Below are positions 59,726-64,000 of a stretch of DNA of 64,000 nucleotides, piece by piece. The stretch spans positions 4,340,001 to 4,404,000 of the forward strand of contig NZ_CP030771.1 in assembly GCF_006088715.1 (NCBI RefSeq). Direction: 5' to 3'. A program made the position numbers and the translations under genes. The notes beneath the pieces were generated by a model, which did not search any database, had not been told where the DNA came from, and worked only from the letters and a program-made list of their open reading frames with translations. This stretch comes from Streptomyces sp. YIM 121038 (GTDB lineage Bacteria; Actinomycetota; Actinomycetes; Streptomycetales; Streptomycetaceae). Every line of letters starts with the position of its first letter. Within the stretch, counting starts at the first letter, position 1.

Positions 59726-61951
59726 ATGCTTGGATCGACGTACGGCACCTTCACCTCCGACCCCCGCCGCGCACGCGCCGTCGCCTGTGGCGGCCTTCCC
59801 GCCGCCACCGTCCACGGCCGTGCCGCCACCCCCGGTGACCTGGACGTCAGCGGGCGCCCGCTGTACGCCGACGTCCCCGACCTCGACCGGTTCTTCCGCC
59901 CGGAGTCCGTCGCCGTCATCGGCGCCTCGGACGCCGAGGGGCGGCCGCACACCGGCATCACCCGCCAACTCGTCGCCTGGTCCTGCCGCGTCGGCGCCCG
60001 GCTCCACCCCGTGCACCCCAGCAGGCCCGCCGTCTTCGGCATCCCCTGCGTCCGCTCGGTCGCCGAGCTGCCGGGCCCCGTCGACGTGGCCGTCGTCCTG
60101 GTGCGCGATCCGCTGCCCGTCGTGGAGGAACTCGCCGAGGCCAAGGCGCGGTTCGCGGTGGTCTTCGCCGCCGGCTTCGCCGAGACCGGCGCGGCGGGCG
60201 CCGCCGCGCAGGACCGGCTCACCGCCGCCGTCGGGCGCTCGGGCCTGCGCCTGCTCGGCCCGAACACCAACCTCAACGCCTTCGAGGAGTTCCGCGAGGA
60301 CCTCCAGGGCCCCGCCATCGCCCTCATCACCCAGTCCGGCCACCAGGGCCGCCCCGTCTTCACCCTCCAGGAGCTGGGCATCCGCCTCTCCCACTGGGCG
60401 CCCACCGGCAACGAGGCCGACCTGGAGACCGCCGACTTCCTCTCCTACTTCGCCGAACAGCCGGAGGTCGGCGCCATCGCCGCGTACGTGGAGGGCCTCA
60501 AGGACGGCCGCGCCTTCCTGCTCGCCGCCGACCGGGCCGCCCGGCGCGGCGTCCCGGTCGTCGCCGTCAAGGTCGGCCGCACCGAGACCGGCGCCCGCAC
60601 GGCCGCGTCCCACACCGGCAAGCTGACCGGTGCCGACACCGTCGTGGACGCGGCGATGCGGCAGTTCGGCGTGATCCGCGTCGACGGGCTCGACGAACTC
60701 CAGGACACCGCCGCCCTGCTGGCGCGGGCCCGGCCGCCCCGCGCCGACGGCGTGGCCGTCTACTCGATCTCCGGCGGCACGGGCGCGCACTTCGCCGACC
60801 TGGCGACGGCGGCGGGCCTGCGCCTGCCGACGCTCCCGGAGACCAGGCAGACCGAACTCCACCAGTGGATACCGCACGACCTGAACGTCTCCAACCCCAT
60901 CGACAACGGCGGCCACCCGGTCGGCGACTGGCGCGGCCGGAAGATCATCGACGCGATCCTGGCCGACCCCGCGATCGGCGTCCTGATCTGCCCGATCACG
61001 GGCCCCTTCCCGCCGATGAGCGACAAGCTGGCCGAGGACCTGGTGGCGGCGGCCGAGACGACGGACAAGCTGATCTGCGTGGTCTGGGGCTCCCCCGTGG
61101 GCACCGAGGACGCCTACCGCACGACCCTGCTCGGCTCCTCGCGCGTGGCCACCTTCCGCACCTTCGCCAACTGCGTCACGGCCGTCCGCGCCTACGTGGA
61201 CCACCACCGCTTCACCGCCGCCTACCGCTCCCCCTTCGACGAGGCCCCGCGCACCGCGTCGCCCTCCTACCGCAAGGCCGAGGCCCTGATGCGCCCGGGC
61301 CGCCGGCTCAGCGAGCACGCCGCGAAGCAGCTCCTGCGCGCGTACGGCATCCGCGTACCGCGCGAACAGCTCGTCACCAGCGCGGCCGCGGCCGTCCGCG
61401 CCGCCGGGCAGGTCGGCTACCCCGTCGTCATGAAGGCCTCCGGCGCGCGCATCGCCCACAAGACGGAACTCGGCCTGGTCCGGATCGGCCTCACCTCCGC
61501 CAGCCAGGTCCGCGACGCCTACCGCGACCTCACCGACATCGCGCGCTACGAGGACATCGACCTCGACGGCGTCCTGGTCTGCCAGATGGTGGAGCGCGGC
61601 GTCGAGATGGTCGTCGGCGTCAGCCAGGACCCGCTGTTCGGGCCCACCGTGACCGTGGGGCTCGGCGGGGTGCTCGTGGAGGTCCTGCACGACACCTCGG
61701 TCCGCGTGCCGCCCTTCGGCGAGGACCAGGCCCGCGCGATGCTCGACGAGCTGCGCGGCCGGGCCCTCCTCGACGGGGTGCGCGGGGCGCCCCCGTCCGA
61801 CCTGGACGCCCTGGTCGAGGTCGTCCTGCGCGTCCAGCGGATGGCCCTCGAACTGGAGGGACGGCTCGCGGAGCTGGACATCAACCCCCTGATGGTCCTC
61901 GGCCGCGGGCAGGGGGCGGTGGCCCTGGACGCCCTCGTGCGCTGCGGCTGA
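59726..61951 (+). CDS. ADP-forming acyl/acetyl-CoA synthetase (NDP-forming)
   Basis: A protein of 741 residues fusing the CoA-binding alpha part (FFRPESVAVIGASDAEGRPHTGITRQL; IALITQSGHQGRPVFTL; ASHTGKLTGADTVVDAAMRQFGV with the phospho-His) and the ATP-grasp beta part (SEHAAKQLLRAYGIRVPREQLVTSAAAAVRAAGQVGYPVVMKASGARIAHKTELGLVRIGL; LAELDINPLMVL). It makes an acyl-CoA with ADP and phosphate rather than AMP. Substrates in this family are diverse organic acids. Its position behind the paired operators suggests it activates an acid entering the proposed catabolic pathway. The ATG at 59726 has a weak GAGCGGG site. Confidence 0.9.
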   Translation: MLGSTYGTFTSDPRRARAVACGGLPAATVHGRAATPGDLDVSGRPLYADVPDLDRFFRPESVAVIGASDAEGRPHTGITRQLVAWSCRVGARLHPVHPSRPAVFGIPCVRSVAELPGPVDVAVVLVRDPLPVVEELAEAKARFAVVFAAGFAETGAAGAAAQDRLTAAVGRSGLRLLGPNTNLNAFEEFREDLQGPAIALITQSGHQGRPVFTLQELGIRLSHWAPTGNEADLETADFLSYFAEQPEVGAIAAYVEGLKDGRAFLLAADRAARRGVPVVAVKVGRTETGARTAASHTGKLTGADTVVDAAMRQFGVIRVDGLDELQDTAALLARARPPRADGVAVYSISGGTGAHFADLATAAGLRLPTLPETRQTELHQWIPHDLNVSNPIDNGGHPVGDWRGRKIIDAILADPAIGVLICPITGPFPPMSDKLAEDLVAAAETTDKLICVVWGSPVGTEDAYRTTLLGSSRVATFRTFANCVTAVRAYVDHHRFTAAYRSPFDEAPRTASPSYRKAEALMRPGRRLSEHAAKQLLRAYGIRVPREQLVTSAAAAVRAAGQVGYPVVMKASGARIAHKTELGLVRIGLTSASQVRDAYRDLTDIARYEDIDLDGVLVCQMVERGVEMVVGVSQDPLFGPTVTVGLGGVLVEVLHDTSVRVPPFGEDQARAMLDELRGRALLDGVRGAPPSDLDALVEVVLRVQRMALELEGRLAELDINPLMVLGRGQGAVALDALVRCG

Positions 61952-61966
61952 CCGGCGGCGGGCGGG

Positions 61967-62989
61967 TCAGCGCCCGTTCGCGCCGCGGAACGTACGGCGG
62001 TACGCGGTCGGCGTCACGCCCAGGACCGACTGGAGGTGCTGGCGCATGGACTGGGCCGTGCCGAAGCCGCACTCGCGGGCGACCCGGTCGACGGACAGGG
62101 CCGTGGACTCCAGGAGGTGGCGGGCCCGCTCCACCCGCTGCCGGGTGAGCCACTGGCCGGGGCTGACGCCGACCTCCTCGCGGAAGCGGCGGGTGAAGGT
62201 GCGCACCGACATGGCCTCCTGCTCGGCGAGGTCGCGCAGCTGGAGCGGCTCGTGGAGGCGGCCGAGGGCCCAGGCCCGCGCGGTGGTCGTCGTCGCCAGC
62301 TGCGGCTCGGGCACCGGGCGCTGGACGTACTGCGCCTGCCCGCCGTCGCGGTGCGGCGGCACGACCGTGGAGCGGGCCACCTCGTTGGCGACGGCCGAGC
62401 CGTGGTCGCGGCGCACCACGTGCAGACACAGGTCGAGGCCCGCGGCGACCCCGGCGGAGGTGAGCACGTCGCCGTCGTCGATGAACAGCACGTCCGCGTC
62501 GACCTCGACGCGCGGGAAGAGCCGCTGGAAGTGGTCCGCGTGCGCCCAGTGCGTGGTCGCCGGGCGGCCGTCCAGGAGGCCCGCCGCCGCCAGGACGTAG
62601 CCGCCCGTGCAGATCGACACCATGCGGGTGCCGGGGCGCACGAGCGCGAAGGCCGCGGCGAGGTCGTCGGTCAGACGGCCCTCCTCGTACACCGGGCCCA
62701 GCTCGTGCGACGCGGGCACCACGACCGTGTCGGCGGTGGCGAGCGCCTCGGGCCCGTGCTCGACCAGGACGGCGAAGTCCGCGTCGGTGCGGACCGGCCC
62801 CGGCGGCCGTACGGAACAGGTCACGACCTCGTACAGGCGCCGTCCGCCGGCATCGCGCGCGCGGCCGAAGATGCGCTGGGGAATGCCCAGCTCGAAGGGG
62901 ATGACACCGTCCATGACGAGGACGGCGACGCGGTGCGGGGCCAGAGACCGCCGCCCCCGCCCGCCCCCGCGCACCCGCTGCTCGGCCAT
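61967..62989 (-). CDS. GlxA-family transcriptional regulator 2 (DJ-1/PfpI plus AraC HTH)
   Basis: A protein of 340 residues. DJ-1/PfpI domain about 20-195 with VAVLVMDGVIPFELGIPQRIFGRARD and SICTGGYVLAAAGLL (Cys127); AraC-type double HTH about 235-330 (LRDLAEQEAMSVRTFTRRFREEVGVSPGQWLTRQRVERARHLLESTALSVDRVARECGFGTAQSMRQHLQSVLGVTPTAYRRTF). It is divergent from the MFS gene 59 bp away, which it may regulate. It is the second GlxA-type regulator in the window, not a close copy of the first. Confidence 0.92.
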   Translation of the reverse strand: MAEQRVRGGGRGRRSLAPHRVAVLVMDGVIPFELGIPQRIFGRARDAGGRRLYEVVTCSVRPPGPVRTDADFAVLVEHGPEALATADTVVVPASHELGPVYEEGRLTDDLAAAFALVRPGTRMVSICTGGYVLAAAGLLDGRPATTHWAHADHFQRLFPRVEVDADVLFIDDGDVLTSAGVAAGLDLCLHVVRRDHGSAVANEVARSTVVPPHRDGGQAQYVQRPVPEPQLATTTTARAWALGRLHEPLQLRDLAEQEAMSVRTFTRRFREEVGVSPGQWLTRQRVERARHLLESTALSVDRVARECGFGTAQSMRQHLQSVLGVTPTAYRRTFRGANGR

Positions 62990-63048
62990 GGCCCGATCCT
63001 AGCGAACGCTGTCCCCCCGGCCACTCGATCGCACCGGCCCCGGACCGG

Positions 63049-64000
63049 ATGCTGGCTGACGTGACCCAGACAAGCGAGACCTCCGCACGGGCGGACGGCA
63101 CCGAGTCCCCACGGGGCCCGCGGCGGCGGGCGCCCCGCGTCCACCGCGCCTGGTTCGTCGCCGCCGTCACCTTCGTGACGATCATCGGCGGCGCCGCCTT
63201 CAACTCCCTGCCCGGCCTGCTCATCGACCCGCTGCACGAGGAGTTCGACTGGTCCCGGGGCGAGATCGGCCTCGCCGTCTCCGTCGACATGGCGCTGTAC
63301 GGGCTCACCGCGCCGTTCGCCGCCGCGCTCATGGACCGCTTCGGCATCCGCAAGGTCGTCGTGACCGCGCTCGGCCTGGTCGCGGCGGGCGCGCTGCTCA
63401 GCGTGTGGATGACCGCGAGCTGGCAGCTGCTGCTCTACTGGGGCCTCCTGGTCGGCCTCGGCACCGGGTCCATGGCGCTCGCCTTCTCCGCGACCGTCAC
63501 CAACCGCTGGTTCGTCGAGCGGCGCGGCCTGGTCACCGGCGTCCTGACGGCCGCGGGCGCCTCCGGCCAGCTGGTGTTCCTGCCGCTGTGCGCGTGGATC
63601 GTGGACGAGCACGGGTGGCGGCCCGCGTCCGTGACGGTCGCGCTCGCCGCCCTCGTCGTGGTGCCGTTCGTGTGGCTGCTCCTGCGCGACCACCCCGCGG
63701 ACGTCGGACTCGCCCCGTACGGCGGCGCGTTCACGCCCAAGCCGGAGCCGACGCGGGGCGCCGCCGCGCGGACCGTGCGGGTGCTGCTCGACGCGGCGCG
63801 CACCGGCCCCTTCTGGCTGCTCGCGGGGACCTTCGCGATCTGCGGGGCGTCCACCAACGGGCTCGTCCGCACGCACTTCGTGCCGTCCGCCCACGACCAC
63901 GGCATGCCGGTCACCGCCGCCGCGTCGCTGCTCGCCGTGATCGGCGTCTTCGACGTCGTGGGCACGATCGCCTCCGGCTGGCTCACGGACCGCTTCGAGG
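63049..64000 (+). CDS. MFS transporter, 3' truncated by the window edge
   Basis: The frame runs open to the end of the window, giving 317 codons. Starts at ATG 63049 (or GTG 63061). A basic N-terminus (GPRRRAPRVHRAW) precedes helices such as FVAAVTFVTIIGGAAFNSLPGLLI, LAVSVDMALYGLTAPFAAALMDRFGIRKVVV, with the loop MDRFGIRK between helices 2 and 3, and NRWFVERRGLVTGVLTAAGASGQLVFLPL. Nine or so helices are visible. The layout fits monocarboxylate or oxalate/formate-type major facilitator transporters; the substrate is unknown. Divergent from the GlxA regulator. Confidence 0.9.
   Translation, partial: MLADVTQTSETSARADGTESPRGPRRRAPRVHRAWFVAAVTFVTIIGGAAFNSLPGLLIDPLHEEFDWSRGEIGLAVSVDMALYGLTAPFAAALMDRFGIRKVVVTALGLVAAGALLSVWMTASWQLLLYWGLLVGLGTGSMALAFSATVTNRWFVERRGLVTGVLTAAGASGQLVFLPLCAWIVDEHGWRPASVTVALAALVVVPFVWLLLRDHPADVGLAPYGGAFTPKPEPTRGAAARTVRVLLDAARTGPFWLLAGTFAICGASTNGLVRTHFVPSAHDHGMPVTAAASLLAVIGVFDVVGTIASGWLTDRFE

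Overview
The window is about 64 kb of very GC-rich DNA with strong third-position G/C bias, GTG and TTG starts, AGGAG-type ribosome sites and many short GTGA/ATGA gene overlaps. Its content (afsR, afsS, afsK, a kbpA-like gene, fbiC, XRE-DUF5753/DUF397 pairs, DUF6879) points clearly to a Streptomyces chromosome. Gene calls rest on reading translations and motifs; no database search was possible.

Layout. 1-9.6 kb: the end of a sodium:solute symporter, a GlxA-type regulator coupled to a Tat-exported DJ-1 protein, an ADP-ribosylglycohydrolase-like protein lacking its metal ligands, a VOC protein with a divergent MmyB-type regulator, a very large STAND ATPase/TPR protein and a monooxygenase-like protein. 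9.6-16.2 kb: an accessory block of two XRE-DUF5753 regulators with their usual partners (anti-sigma-type ATPase, a DUF397 protein with a triplicated motif, DUF6879, small proteins), an H-type-lectin-like protein, and a 40-residue peptide gene followed by an arginase-fold-like enzyme that could form a minimal peptide-modification (RiPP) locus. 16.3-20.9 kb: three tandem secreted FG-GAP proteins, two of them behind an identically spaced ECF-type promoter motif.

21-34.6 kb: coenzyme F420 and lipid-type catabolism: FO synthase fbiC, an F420/NADP-type reductase, ALDH, amidohydrolases, two luciferase-like oxidoreductases and an SDR. 34.8-39.5 kb: afsR, afsS and an exported AfsS-like repeat protein. 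39.6-43.9 kb: a FadD3-like ligase, thiolase, DUF35 protein and enoyl-CoA hydratase. 44-48.4 kb: a MarR regulator, a second-type enolase and 2.4 kb of apparently non-coding tandem repeats. 48.4-52.8 kb: afsK, a kbpA-like gene and a TetR regulator. 52.8-64 kb: F420-type reductase, acyl-CoA dehydrogenase, a second thiolase and DUF35 protein, PNPOx, GNAT, flavin monooxygenase, ADP-forming acyl-CoA synthetase, a GlxA regulator and a truncated MFS gene.

How the parts connect. Two regulatory systems are interleaved. The AfsK-AfsR-AfsS cascade of antibiotic control is split, with afsR-afsS and afsK-kbpA about 10 kb apart. A palindrome, CTGACG-N3-CGTCAG, occurs ten times from 30.5 to 59.6 kb, almost always directly upstream of the acyl-CoA, steroid-like or F420-type catabolic genes, which implies one (probably TetR-family) regulon for an undescribed lipid, sterol or terpenoid degradation pathway. 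The most novel candidates are this regulon, the peptide/arginase pair, the exported AfsS-like protein and the roughly 102-bp repeat array.
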